A stretch of DNA of 64,000 nucleotides from Isoetes taiwanensis (taxonomy: Eukaryota; Streptophyta; Lycopodiopsida; Isoetales; Isoetaceae), in contig JAJEKV010000059.1 of the NCBI GenBank assembly GCA_021234155.1, positions 539,844-603,843 of the forward strand, written 5' to 3'. A program made the position numbers and the translations under genes. The notes under the pieces were generated by a model. It made no database searches and had not been told where the DNA came from. It saw only the letters and a list, made by a program, of their open reading frames with translations. Positions 1 through 11,603 of this stretch are shown here, piece after piece (positions within the stretch are counted from its first letter, which is position 1; each line of letters opens with the position of its first letter).

Positions 1-490
1 GCCCCTTTTGTAGCTCTTCTTTGCTTCGAAATGAGTTTTAGAGAAATACTTTGGTAATGCTAACACAATTTGGCATGATGCATGCCTAGTTTCATTATTC
101 ATTTCTCTAACCCTTTCGTGCAGCAGGTCAATTTTCTTTATTAGATGCCTTCTGGTTGGAAGCACGCACTTTTGCCCTTTCTTTTAGCCCTATGTTTAAG
201 ATTTGGAGCTATGCCTTAGTTCTGAACCATAGCAACGCTTCTTCTTGGATGTAATATTCTGCCGAGATGGCTTTGTTGCTGATAATAGCAATGGCATCTG
301 CAATGACTAGCCTTGTCTAGGTTTTTTGGAAGTCCGGGTCCTAGGGCATCACTAGGGGCATATTAGTTATAGAGGAAAGCCATGCGAAAAAGTTCCCCTT
401 TAGTCTACAAATTACTTCTCGCACCATGGCTTATGCTATACTGAAGCAAATAGAACATGTTAAGGTTACATAGACGACCAAATTGTTGTA

Positions 491-601
491 TATAAGAATG
501 TCCTTTTACAGGACATTCCGGCGTAGAAGCCACGCCGACGCACGTTAGCGCTGAGGTGTGGCTGACACGCCAGAATGTCCTGTAAAAAGGACATTCTTAT
601 A
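491..601. repeat. Double-hairpin element, canonical copy (MITE-like)
   Basis: The left arm (491-518) and right arm (573-601) are reverse complements starting TATAAGAATGTCC. Each arm is itself self-complementary (GAATGTCC-ttttaca-GGACATTC), so the element can form one long stem or two nested hairpins. The core between the arms is GC-rich and differs strongly from copy to copy. TA at both outer edges would suit a TA target duplication, but no empty site is visible, so the MITE assignment is inference. Confidence 0.85.
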
Positions 602-818
602 ACGTGAAGTTTGTGTTAGGGTTTATTCTGGCGGCTCCGGCTATGGCGATGGCACCCTGCTCTGACTGTGGCGCCCTGGTCCTCTTCCTGCGATGGCTCC
701 GATTTGTGCAGCGACTCCATTCTTTCTATTCCCGACCCTGTTCTTTTTTCTGCAGCGACAATGTCCTTCCTGTTCCCGATTCTGTTCTATTTTGTTGTGC
801 AGCGACTCTGTTCTTTCT

Positions 819-1033
819 GTGCAGTGACTCCGGCGATGGCGTAACAAAGCTTTCTTCCTTTCGAAGCTTTCTGTGCAGCGACTCCGGCGATAGTGTAACA
901 AAGCTTTCTTCCTTTCGAAGCTTTTCTTTCTTTCTCTCTTTCTAAAGCTTTTCTTTCTTTCTTTTCGCTTTTTCTTTCTTTTCTTTTCGAAGCTTTCGAA
1001 GCTTTTCTTCTTTAAAGTTTTCTTTTTTGAAGC
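819..1033. repeat. 54-bp direct repeat and AAGCTT-rich pyrimidine tract (module Y)
   Basis: Two 54-bp copies (819-872, 873-926) of a segment ending 'aacaaagctttcttcc' lead into a C/T-rich run in which the palindrome AAGCTT recurs many times up to about 1033. The same structure is found in every Y module (e.g. 3567-3777, 9205-9420, 45568-45783). Long reading frames across it on both strands are low-complexity by-products of the tract. Confidence 0.85.
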
Positions 1034-2489
1034 TTATGCGGTATATCGTACATTTAATCACTTATCCTCGGTCGAATCTTTCAAAAATTTGTGGCCTTCT
1101 CTCAATGATCTCCGACCTAATCGATTTCCATCCTCATCTACATCCCTAATTAGTCTTTCGAGTTTGGCAGAAACTAAATCATCCTGCCTGTGTCGTTTTC
1201 TTGGTCGAAAGCAAAGATCTTGTGAGCCAATTACTCCGGCAGATCTGCTTCAGAGTTGGATCCTAAAAAATTGAACCTAGAAGCGGGCTCTTCCATGCGC
1301 TCGAGCTTCATGTTGGGAGAAACCCTCAAAATCTGCAAGCATTGGGAAAGGGGAATGTAAGGAAAGTATTGTTGGAGCTTTGGACCCGGGTTCAATTCCC
1401 TGGGCAGTAAATGTTCAATGTTCTGTAAAATTAAAACAAGAAAGCAGAATGCGAGTCAAAATGCAGGTAGAAATCTTAGAATGCAAGTAAGAAACGGGAA
1501 TGCAAGCAAGATGTCGAGTAAAAACTTAGAATGCAAAGAAGGGGACATTAGGTAAAGAATATATATGGCGTGGTGGCAGCTCATTGGCAGGTTGGCCAGA
1601 ATGAACCCTAACCAAACTTTACGTGTAAAGAATGCCAAGTTCTTTTATAGAGATGGAGAGTTTTTGTATGCAATGCTTTATTGTTGTTTTGTTTGAAAAA
1701 TTTTTCTTGTCTCCACACCAATACGCTTTGACTCCATCCCAGTCACCATTCCGGTGCTTTGTTTGAAATCTCTTCTTTTGTCTCGCACAAATATGCTTCA
1801 CTCCTTCTAGAACTACCATTCCTGAAGCGCAAGCCCTCTGCCACGATTCTCTGCATGATGGCTGGAGCATTTTTTTTTTCTTTCCGCTCCTTCTTTCTCT
1901 TCATGCTTGTTTGTGTTTTACGAAGCAAGCATAGATGCATGTGGCTCAGTACATTTGAATCTCAATGGTTGTGGAAAACGCTTATGTGCAGAGGAAGGAA
2001 GCCCCTTTTGTAGCTCTTCTTTGCTTCGAAATGAGTTTTAGAGAAATACTTTGGTAATGCTAACACAATTTGGCATGATGCATGCCTAGTTTCATTATTC
2101 ATTTCTCTAACCCTTTTTCGCGGCCAGTCAATTTTCTTTATTAGATGCCTTCTGGTTGGAAGCACGCACTTTTGCCCTTTCTTTTAGCCCTATGTTTAAG
2201 ATTTGGAGCTATGCCTTAGTTCTGAACCATAGCAACGCTTCTTCTTGGATGTAATATTCTGCCGAGATGGCTTTGTTGCTGATAATAGCAATGGCATCTG
2301 CAATGACTAGCCTTGTCTAGGTTTTTTGGAAGTCCGGGTCCTAGGGCATCACTAGGGGCATATTAGTTATAGAGGAAAGCCATGCGAAAAAGTTCCCCTT
2401 AGTCTACAAATTACTTCTCGCACCATGGCTTATGCTATACTGAAGCAAATAGAACATGTTAAGGTTACATAGACGACCAAATTGTTGTA

Positions 2490-2600
2490 TATAAGAATGT
2501 CCTTTTACAGGACATTCCGGCGTAGAAGCCACGCCGACGCACGTTAGCGCGGAGGTGTGACTGACACGCCGGAATGTCCTGTAAAAATGACATTCTTATA
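2490..2600. repeat. Double-hairpin element, copy in unit 2
   Basis: Arms are conserved except that the right arm reads 'aatgacattc' where the canonical copy has 'aaggacattc'. That variant is shared by the copies preceding module Z (2600, 5346, 8172, 10985), so hairpins before Z and before Y form two sub-lineages. Confidence 0.85.
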
Positions 2601-3308
2601 ATGTGAAGTTTGTGTTAGGGTTCATTCCGACAAGCACAAGCGAGCGAAACCTAAAGAAACTGAATGAATGAACGAAACAAAGAGCCCGTGCCCTTTTATT
2701 GACTGCCCGGACGTTGCCTTTTTTTCTACACTAAAAATAGACACCACGCTTCTCCAGATAGATTTGCGTCACTTGCCTTCTGGAAAAGGCTGGTCAACGT
2801 CCGGCCGAAAATAGTTTGGCATATTCTAGCAGAATATACCTTCAGAAGGTTCTTATTTAGACAATAATTTGCTGAGCGCTATAAATATCGGAACATTCAT
2901 TAAACCGCGGTATATCTGTGGTACATTCGGGTTTTTGAGATGTTTAAACCACATCACAAAAGAAAAAAAATACACGGCATTTTTTATTGAGGACATAGCA
3001 AATTTTTTTTGTGATCTAGGGTTGGCTTAAACACGGGCACGTTCGATATTTTACAACGTTGGGTAATTTGCATGTAACATGTTTTATGGTCTTGAGGCAG
3101 AAAAGGAAGTGAAAACAAACTAGACTAGCCTTGTCTAGGTTTTTTGGAAGTCCGGGTCCTAGGGCATCACTAGGGGCATATTAGTTATAGAGGAAAGCCA
3201 TGCGAAAAAGTTCCCCTTTAGTCTACAAATTACTTCTCGCACCATGGCTTATGCTATACTGAAGCAAATAGAACATGTTAAGGTTACATAGACGACCAAA
3301 TTGTTGTA

Positions 3309-3342
3309 TATAAGAATGTCCTGTAAAAAGGACATTCTTATA
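3309..3342. repeat. Double-hairpin element collapsed to one palindrome
   Basis: Only 34 bp remain: left-arm start, 'ctgtaaaaag', right-arm end. The GC-rich core and the inner half-arms are gone. This is what deletion between two inverted repeats in a stem would leave. The flanks are ordinary X'' and Y sequence. Confidence 0.85.
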
Positions 3343-5238
3343 ACGTGAAGTTTGTGTTAGGGTTTATTCTGGCGGCTCCGGCTATGGCGATGGCACCCTG
3401 CTCTGACTGTGGCGCCCTGGTCCTCTTCCTGCGATGGCTCCGATTTGTGCAGCGACTCCATTCTTTCTATTCCGACCCTGTTCTTTTTTCTGCAGCGACA
3501 ATGTCCTTCCTGTTCTCGATTCTGTTCTATTTTGTTGTGCGGCTGACTCGTTCTTTACGTGCGGCGACTCCGGCGATGGCGTAACAAAGCTTTCTTCCTT
3601 TCGAAGCTTTCTGTGCAGCGACTCCGGCGATAGTGTAACAAAGCTTTCTTCCTTTCGAAGCTTTTCTTTCTTTCTCTCTTTCTAAAGCTTTTCTTTCTTT
3701 CTTTCTGAAGCTTTTCTTTCTTTTCTTTTCGAAGCTTTCGAAGCTTTTCTTCTTTAAAGTTTTCTTTTTTGAAGCTTATGCAGTATATCGTACATTTAAT
3801 CACTTATCCTCGGTCGAATCTTTCAAAAATTTGTGGCCTTCTCTCAATGATCTCCGACCTAATCGATTTCCATCCTCATCTACATCCCTAATTAGTCTTT
3901 CGAGTTTGGCAGAAACTAAATCATCCTGCCTGTGTCGTTTTCTTGGTCGAAAGCAAAGATCTTGTGAGCCAATTACTCCGGCAGATCTGCTTCAGAGTTG
4001 GATCCTAAAAAATTGAACCTAGAAGCGGGCTCTTCCATGCGCTCGAGCTTCATGTTGGGAGAAACCCTCAAAATCTGCAAGCATTGGGAAAGGGGAATGT
4101 AAGGAAAGTATTGTTGGAGCTTTGGACCCGGGTTCAATTCCCTGGGCAGTAAATGTTCAATGTTCTGTAAAATTAAAACAAGAAAGCAGAATGCGAGTCA
4201 AAATGCAGGTAGAAATCTTAGAATGCAGGTAAGAATCTGGGAATGCAAGCAGTATGTCGAGTAAAAACTTAGAATGCAAAGAAGGGGACATTCCGGTAAA
4301 GAATATATGGCACGTGGTGGCAGCTCATTGGCAGGTTGGCCAGAATGAACCCTAACCAAACTTTACGTGTAAAGAATGCCAAGTTCTTTTATAGAGATGG
4401 AGAGTTTTTGTATGCAATGCTTTATTGTTGTTTCGTTTGAAAAATTTTTCTTGTCTCCACACCAATACGCTTGACTCCATCCACAGTCACCATTCCGGTG
4501 CTTTGTTTGAAATCTCTTCTTTGTCTCTGCACAAATATGCTTCACTCCTTCTAGAACTACCATTCACGAGCGCCAAGCCCTCCGCCACGATTCTCGCATG
4601 ATGATGGTTGGAGCATTTTTTTTTTTTCCGCTCCTTCTTTCTCTTCATGCTTGTTTGTGTTTTACGAAGCAAGCATAGATGCATGTGGCTCAGTACATTT
4701 GAATCTCAATGGTTGTGGAAAACGCTTATGTGCAGAGGAAGGAAGCCCCTTTTGTAGCTCTTCTTTGCTTCGAAATGAGTTTTAGAGAAATACTTTGGTA
4801 ATGCTAACACAATTTGGCATGATGCATGCCTAGTTTCATTATTCATTTCTCTAACCCTTTTCGGCAAAGCAGGTCAATTTTCTTTATTAGATGCCTTCGG
4901 GTTGGAAGCACGCGCACTTTTGCCCTTTCTTTTTAGCCCTATGTTTAAGATTTGGAGCTATGCCTTAGTTAGAACCATAGCAACGCTTCTTCTTGGATGT
5001 AATATTCTGCCGAGATGGCTTTGTTGCTGATAATAGCAATGGCATCTGCAATGACTAGCCTTGTCTAGGTTTTTTGGAAGTCCGGGTCCTAGGGCATCAC
5101 TAGGGGCATATTAGTTATAGAGGAAAGCCATGCGAAAAAAGTTCCCCTTAGTCTACAAATTACTTCTCGCACCATGGCTTATGCTATACTGAAGCAAATA
5201 GAACATGTTAAGGTTACATAGACGACCAAATTGTTGTA

Positions 5239-5346
5239 TATAAGAATGTCCTTTTACAGGACATTCGGCCAGTAACCTACGCCGGACGACGTTACGCGGA
5301 GGTGTGGATCGACGCCGGAATGTCCTGTAAAAATGACATTCTTATA
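5239..5346. repeat. Double-hairpin element, unit 3 first copy
   Basis: Arms intact. The core begins 'ggccagtaacctacgccgg' and shares only 'ggaggtgtgg' and the CG richness with the canonical core. Confidence 0.82.
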
Positions 5347-6052
5347 ATGTGAAGTTTGTGTTAGGGTTCATTCAGGCAAACAAGCACAAGCGAAACCTAA
5401 AAGAAACTGAATGAATGAACGAAACAAAGAGCCCGTGCCCTTTTATTGACTGCCCGGACGTTGCCTTTTTTTCTACACTAAAAATAGACACCACGCTTCT
5501 CCAGATAGATTTGCGTCACTTGCCTTCTGGAAAAGGCTGGTCAACGTCCGGCCGAAAATAGTTTGGCATATTCTAGCAGAATATACCTTCAGAAGGTTCT
5601 TATTTAGACAATAATTTGCTGAGCGCTATAAATATCGGAACATTCATTAAACCGCGGTATATCTGTGGTACATTCGGGTTTTTGAGATGTTTAAACCACA
5701 TCACAAAAGAAAAAAAATACACGGCATTTTTTATTGAGGACATAGCAAATTTTTTTTGTGATCTAGGGTTGGCTTAAACACGGGCACGTTCGATATTTTA
5801 CAACGTTGGGTAATTTGCATGTAACATGTTTTATGGTCTTGAGGCAGAAAAGGAAGTGAAAACAAACTAGACTAGCCTTGTCTAGGTTTTTTGGAAGTCC
5901 GGGTCCTAGGGCATCACTAGGGGCATATTAGTTATAGAGGAAAGCCATGAAAAAGTTCCCCTTTAGTCTACAAATTACTTTCGCACCATGGCTTATGCTA
6001 TCTTGAAGCAAATAGAACATGTTAAGGTTACATAGGCGACCAAATTGTTGTA

Positions 6053-6163
6053 TATAAGAATGTCCTTTTACTGGGGACATTTCGGTGTAAACCTTGCCGG
6101 CGCCGCGCGATTGGCCGAGGTGTGGTGACCGCGCCCGAATATCTGTAAAAGGACATTCTTATA
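6053..6163. repeat. Double-hairpin element, unit 3 second copy
   Basis: The inner part of the left arm is altered ('actggggacatttcgg') and the right inner arm reads 'gaatatctgtaaaagg'. The outer 13 bp on both sides are unchanged. Confidence 0.8.
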
Positions 6164-8066
6164 ACGTGAATGGTTGTGTTAGGGTTTTATTCTGGCGGCC
6201 TCGGCTATGGCGATGGCACCCACTCGCTTTATTGGTGGGCATACTGGTCCTCTTCTGCGATGGCTCAGGATTTGTCGCGGCGACTCCATTCTTTCTATTC
6301 CCGACCCTGTTCTTTTTTCTGCAACGACAATGTCCTTCCTGTTCCCGATTCTGTTCTATTTTGTTGTGCAGCGACTCTGTTCTTTCTGTGCAGCGACTCC
6401 GGCGATGGCGTAACAAAGCTTTCTTCCTTTCGAAGCTTTCTGTGCAGGCGACTCGGCGATAGTGTAACAAAGCTTTCTTCCTTTCGAAGCTTTTCTTTCT
6501 TTCTCTCTTTCTAAAGCTTTTCTTTCTTTCTTTCTGAAGCTTTTCTTTCTTTTCTTTTCGAAGCTTTCGAAGCTTTTCTTCTTTAAAGTTTTCTTTTTTG
6601 AAGCTTATGCGGTATATCGTACATTTAATCACTTATCCTCGGTCGAATCTTTCAAAAATTTGTGGCCTTCTCTCAATGATCTCCGACCTAATCGATTTCC
6701 ATCCTCATCTACATCCCTAATTAGTCTTTCGAGTTTGGCAGAAACTAAATCATCCCCACATTAATGGTCGTTTTCTTGTCGAAAAGCAAAGATCTTGTGA
6801 GCCAATTACTCCGGCAGATCTGCTTCAGAGTTGGATCCTAAAAAATTGAACCTAGAAGCGGGCTCTTCCATGCGCTCGAGCTTCATGTTGGGAGAAACCC
6901 TCAAAATCTGCAAGCATTGGGAAAGGGGAATGTAAGGAAAGTATTGTTGGAGCTTTGGACCCGGGTTCAATTCCCTGGGCAGTAAATGTTCAATGTTCTG
7001 TAAAATTAAAACAAGAAAGCAGAATGCGAGTCAAAATGCTGGGGTAGAAATCTTAGAATGCGAGGTAAGAATCTGGGAATGCAAGCGGTATGTCGAGTAA
7101 AACTTAGAATGCAAAGAAGGGGACATTAGGTAAAGAATATATGGCACGTGGTGGCTCATTGGCGGGGTTGGCGAGAATGAACCCTAACCAAACTTTACGT
7201 GTAAAGAATGCCAAGTTCTTTTATAGAGATGGAGAGTTTTTGTATGCAATGCTTTATTGTTGTTTCGTTTGAAAAATTTTTCTTGTCTCCACACCAATAC
7301 GCTTGACTCCATCCACAGTCACCATTCCGGTGCTTTGTTTGAAATCTCTTCTTTGTCTCTGCACAAATATGCTTCACTCCTTCTAGAACTACCATTCCTG
7401 AAGCGCAAGCCCTCTGCCACGATTCTCTGCATGATGGCTGGAGCATTTTTTTTTTCTTTCCGCTCCTTCTTTCTCTTCATGCTTGTTTGTGTTTTACGAA
7501 GCAAGCATAGATGCATGTGGCTCAGTACATTTGAATCTCAATGGTTGTGGAAAACGCTTATGTGCAGAGGAAGGAAGCCCCTTTTGTAGCTCTTCTTTGC
7601 TTCGAAATGAGTTTTAGAGAAATACTTTGGTAATGCTAACACAATTTGGCATGATGCATGCCTAGTTTCATTATTCATTTCTCTAACCCTTTCGTGCAGC
7701 AGGTCAATTTTCTTTATTAGATGCCTTCTGGTTGGAAGCACGCACTTTTGCCCTTTCTTTTAGCCCTATGTTTAAGATTTGGAGCTATGCCTTAGTTCTG
7801 AACCATAGCAACGCTTCTTCTTGGATGTAATATTCTGCCGAGATGGCTTTGTTGCTGATAATAGCAATGGCATCTGCAATGACTAGCCTTGTCTAGGTTT
7901 TTTGGAAGTCCGGGTCCTAGGGCATCACTAGGGGCATATTAGTTATAGAGGAAAGCCATGCGAAAAAGTTCCCCTTTAGTCTACAAATTACTTCTCGCAC
8001 CATGGCTTATGCTATACTGAAGCAAATAGAACATGTTAAGGTTACATAGACGACCAAATTGTTGTA

Positions 8067-8172
8067 TATAAGAATGTCCTTTTACAGGACATTCCGTACT
8101 AAAGCCATGACGACGCGTTAGCGGAGGTGTGGATCGACGCCGGAATGTCTGTAAAAAAATGACATTCTTATA
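8067..8172. repeat. Double-hairpin element, unit 4 first copy
   Basis: Arms present with a one-base loss in 'gaatgtctgtaaaaaaatgac'. The core is shortened relative to the copy at 491. Confidence 0.8.
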
Positions 8173-8879
8173 ATGTGAAGTTTGTGTTAGGGTTCATTCC
8201 GACAAGCACAAGCGGCGAAACCTAAAAAACTGAATGAATGAACGAAACAAAGAGCCGTGCCCTTTTATTGATTTGCCCCGGACGTTGCCTTTTTTCTACA
8301 CTAAAAATAGACACCACGCTTCTCGGATAGATTTCGTCACTTGCCTTACGAAAAGGCTGGTCAACGTCCGGCCCGAAAATAGTTTGGCATATTCTAGCGG
8401 AATATACCTTGAAGGTTCTTATTTAGACAATAATTTCTTTTGGCGCTATAAATATCGGAACATTCATTAAACCGCGGTATATCTGTGGTACATTCGGGTT
8501 TTTGAGATGTTTAAACCACATCACAAAAGAAAAAAAATACACGGCATTTTTTATTGAGGACATAGCAAATTTTTTTTGTGATCTAGGGTTGGCTTAAACA
8601 CGGGCAGACGCGTTCGATATTTTACAACGTTGGGTAATTTGCATGTAACATGTTTTATGGTCTTGAGGCAGAAAAGGAAGTGAAAACAAACTAGACTAGC
8701 CTTGTCTAGGTTTTTTGGAAGTCCGGGTCCTAGGGCATCACTAGGGGCATATTAGTTATAGAGGAAAGCCATGCGAAAAAGTTCCCCTTTAGTCTACAAA
8801 TTACTTCTCGCACCATGGCTTATGCTATACTGAAGCAAATAGAACATGTTAAGGTTACATAGACGACCAAATTGTTGTA

Positions 8880-8985
8880 TATAAGAATGTCTTTTACGGG
8901 ACATTCGGTAGAAGCCCACGCCGACGCGTTGCGAGGGAGGTGTGGTGACGCGCCCGTAATGTCCTGTAAAAAGGACATTCTTATA
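8880..8985. repeat. Double-hairpin element, unit 4 second copy
   Basis: The left inner arm is shortened ('tcttttacgggacattcgg'). The core retains 'cacgccgacgcgtt' and 'ggaggtgtgg'. Confidence 0.8.
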
Positions 8986-10390
8986 ACGTGAAGTTTGTGT
9001 TAGGGTTTATTCTGGCGGCTCCGGCTATGGCGATGGCACCCTGCTCTGACTGTGGCGCCCTGCTCCTCTTCCTGCGATGGCTCCGATTTGTGCAGCGACT
9101 CCATTCTTTCTATTCCCGACCCTGTTCTTTTTTCTGCAGCGACAATGTCCTTCCTGTTCCCGATTCTGTTCTATTTTGTTGTGCAGCGACTCTGTTCTTT
9201 CTGTGCAGCGACTCCGGCGATGGCGTAACAAAGCTTTCTTCCTTTCGAAGCTTTCTGTGCAGCGACTCCGGCGATAGTGTAACAAAGCTTTCTTCCTTTC
9301 GAAGCTTTTCTTTCTTTCTCTCTTTCTAAAGCTTTTCTTTCTTTCTTTCTGAAGCTTTTCTTTCTTTTCTTTTCGAAGCTTTCGAAGCTTTTCTTCTTTA
9401 AAGTTTTCTTTTTTGAAGCTTATGCGGTATATCGTACATTTAATCACTTATCCTCGGTCGAATCTTTCAAAATCGTGGCCTTCTCTCAATGATCTCCGAC
9501 CTAATCGATTTCCATCCTCATCTACATCCCTAATTAGTCTTTCGAGGTTTGGCGAAACTAAATCATCCTGCACGTGTTAGTTTTTCTTGGTGAAAGCAAA
9601 GATCTTGTGAGCCAATTACTCGGCAGATCTGCTTCAGAGTTGGATCCTAAAAAATTGAACCTAGAAGCGGGCTCTTCCATGCGCTCGAGCTTCATGTTGG
9701 GAGAAACCCTCAAAATCTGCAAGCATTGGGAAAGGGGAATGTAAGGAATCTATTGTTGGAGCTTTGGATCCGGGTTCAATTCCCTGGGCAGTAAATGTTC
9801 AACGTTCTGTAAAATTAAAACAAGAAAGCGAGAATGCGAGTCAAAATCAGGTAGAAATCTTAGAATGCAAGTAAGAATCAGGAATGCAAGCAAGATATGT
9901 CGAGTAAAAACTTAGAATGCAAAGAAGGGGACATTCCGGTAAAGAATATATGGCACGTGGTGGCAGCTCATTGGCAGGTTGGCCAGAATGAACCCTAACC
10001 AAACTTTACGTGTAAAGAATGCCAAGTTCTTTTATAGAGATGGAGAGTTTTTGTATGCAATGCTTTATTGTTGTTTTGTTTGAAAAAATTTTCTTGTCTC
10101 CACACCAATACGCTTGACTCCATCCACAGTCACCATTTAGGTGCTTTGTTTGAAATCTCTTCTTTGTCTCGCACAAATATGCTTCACTCCTTCTAGAACT
10201 ACCATTCCTGAAGCGCCAAGCCCTCGCCCGCGATTTCACGCATGATGGCTGGAGCATTTTTTTTTCTTTCCGCTCCTTCTTTCTCTTCATGCTTGTTTGT
10301 GTTTTCTGAAGCAAGCATAGATGCATGTATTTCGGTACATTTGAATCTCAATGGTTGTGGAAAAGCGGCTTATGTGCGAGAGGAAGGGAA

Positions 10391-11603
10391 GCCCTTTTTT
10401 GTAGCTCTTCTTTGCTTGAAATGAGTTTTAGAGAAATACTTTGGGAATGCTAACACAATTTGGCATGATGCATGCCTAGTTTCATTATTCATTTCTCTAA
10501 CCCTTTCGTGCAGCAGGTCAATTTTCTTTATTAGATGCCTTCTGGTTGGAAGCACGCACTTTTGCCCTTTCTTTTAGCCCTATGTTTAAGATTTGGAGCT
10601 ATGCCTTAGTTCTGAACCATAGCAACGCTTCTTCTTGGATGTAATATTCACGAGATGGCTTTTGTAATTTGATAATAGCAATGGCATCTGCAATGACTAG
10701 CCTTGTCTAGGTTTTTTGGAAGTCCGGGTCCTAGGGCATCACTAGGGGCATATTAGTTATAGAGGAAAGCCATGCGAAAAAGTTCCCCTTTAGTCTACAA
10801 ATTACTTCTCGCACCATCTTATGCTATACTGAAGCAAATAGAACATGTTAAGGTTACATAGACGACCAAATTGTTGTATATAAGAATGTCCTTTTACAGG
10901 ACATTCCGTAGAAAGCCACGCCGGCCGACGTTAGCGGAGGTGTGATCGACCCGCCGGAATGTCCTGTAAAAATGACATTCTTATAATGTGAAGTTTGTGT
11001 TAGGGTTCATTCCGACAAGCAAGCCAAGCGGCCGAAACCTAAAGAAACTGAATGAATGAACGAAACAAAGAGCGGAGTGCCCTTTTATTGATTTGCCGGG
11101 ACGTTGCCTTTTTTTCTACACTAAAAAAATAGACACCACGCTTCTCGGATAGATTTGCGTCCACTTGCCGGAAAAAAGGCTGGTCAACGTCCGGCCGAAA
11201 ATAGTTTGGCATATTCTAGCAGAATATACCTTCAGAAGATTCTTATTTAGACAATAATTTGCTGAGCGCTATAAATATCGGAACATTCATTAAACCGCGG
11301 TATATCTGTGGTACATTCGGGTTTTTGAGATGTTTAAACCACATCACAAAAGAAAAAAAATACACGGCATTTTTTATTGAGGACATAGCAAATTTTTTTT
11401 GTGATCTAGGGTTGGCTTAAACACGGGCACGTTCGATATTTTACAACGTTGGGTAATTTGCATGTAACATGTTTTATGGTCTTGAGGCAGAAAAGGAAGT
11501 GAAAACAAACTAGACTAGCCTTGTCTAGGTTTTTTGGAAGTCCGGGTCCTAGGGCATCACTAGGGGCATATTAGTTATAGAGGAAAGCCATGCGAAAAAG
11601 TTG
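10391..11603. repeat. Tandem array unit 5, truncated (X-Z-X'' start)
   Basis: The unit runs normally through X, the hairpin (10879-10985), Z and the first ~85 bp of X''. At 'gcgaaaaagtt|gagccctctac' (about 11,602) it jumps into the tail of a Y-like module. The identical junction is present at 48,105, so this breakpoint predates the 1.3 kb segmental duplication. It marks the right edge of the regular array. Confidence 0.93.
10879..10985. repeat. Double-hairpin element, unit 5 copy
   Basis: Arms intact, with the 'aatgacattc' right-arm variant of the pre-Z lineage. The core carries duplicated CCGG words. Confidence 0.82.

Larger units (their letters stand above)
1..2000. repeat. Tandem array unit 1 (short form, modules X-Y)
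   Basis: The window opens inside the array. The phrase beginning 'gccccttttgtagctc' at 1 recurs at 2001, 4745, 7577 and 10391, which sets the period. This first unit is about 2.0 kb because it passes directly from module X (1-490) through the hairpin element (491-601) into module Y (602-2000). It lacks the Z and X'' modules found in the later units. Y holds a pyrimidine-rich AAGCTT tract and a short 'gggttcaattccc' motif near 1391. I see no conserved protein-coding gene in it. Whether the unit continues to the left cannot be seen. Confidence 0.95.
2001..4744. repeat. Tandem array unit 2 (X-Z-X''-Y, 2,744 bp)
   Basis: This is the full module order. X runs 2001-2489, the hairpin 2490-2600, Z about 2601-3119, X'' about 3120-3308 (a second copy of the 3' half of X, starting at 'actagccttgtctagg'), a collapsed hairpin 3309-3342, and Y 3343-4744. 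Z is the same sequence that lies upstream of the minus-strand kinase at 13,441 and 44,487, so the array was seeded from that locus. Copies are near-identical over long stretches, which implies recent amplification. No host gene is recognised. Confidence 0.95.
4745..7576. repeat. Tandem array unit 3 (X-Z-X''-Y, 2,832 bp)
   Basis: Same module order as unit 2, with hairpins at 5239-5346 and 6053-6163. Y (6164-7576) differs from its neighbours by clustered short indels in GC-rich words: around 6750-6780 'cctgcctgtgtcg' is replaced by an unrelated-looking string, while flanking AT-rich sequence stays identical. That uneven pattern is discussed as a possible consensus artefact. No gene recognised. 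Confidence 0.94.
7577..10390. repeat. Tandem array unit 4 (X-Z-X''-Y, 2,814 bp)
   Basis: Same order, with hairpins at 8067-8172 and 8880-8985. The Z module (8173-8693) carries more single- and double-base indels than in units 2 and 3, for example 'tctcggatag' at 8331 where unit 2 has 'tctccagata' at 2751. Y at 8986-10390 also shows 'tttaggtgc' in place of 'ttccggtgc' near 10,137. No gene recognised. Confidence 0.94.

Noticed and set aside
602-630. Telomere-like 'gttagggttta' at the start of each Y module
   Set aside because: A single motif, not a (TTTAGGG)n array; such words are common in plant promoters and introns.
604-945. Recurrent 113-residue plus-strand frame with a signal-peptide-like start, repeated at 3345, 8988 and in part at 45,349
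   Set aside because: It starts at GTG, not ATG, crosses the C/T-rich AAGCTT tract, and its conservation is explained by recent tandem copying. Older copies (14,170; 15,670) do not keep the frame.
1385-1415. tRNA-like T-arm/B-box 'gggttcaattccctgggc' in every Y module
   Set aside because: No A box, anticodon arm or acceptor stem upstream, and the T stem has a mismatch. Could be a relic of a tRNA-derived repeat, but no RNA gene is supported.
9025-9447. Minus-strand Lys/Arg/Glu-rich 140-residue ORF, also at 6159 and 45,361
   Set aside because: Low-complexity translation of the pyrimidine tract; lengths vary with indels and no family resemblance.
1-11603. CRISPR-like or satellite-centromere interpretation of the array
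   Set aside because: The repeat period is about 2.8 kb with composite modules, not short direct repeats with spacers and not a simple satellite monomer.
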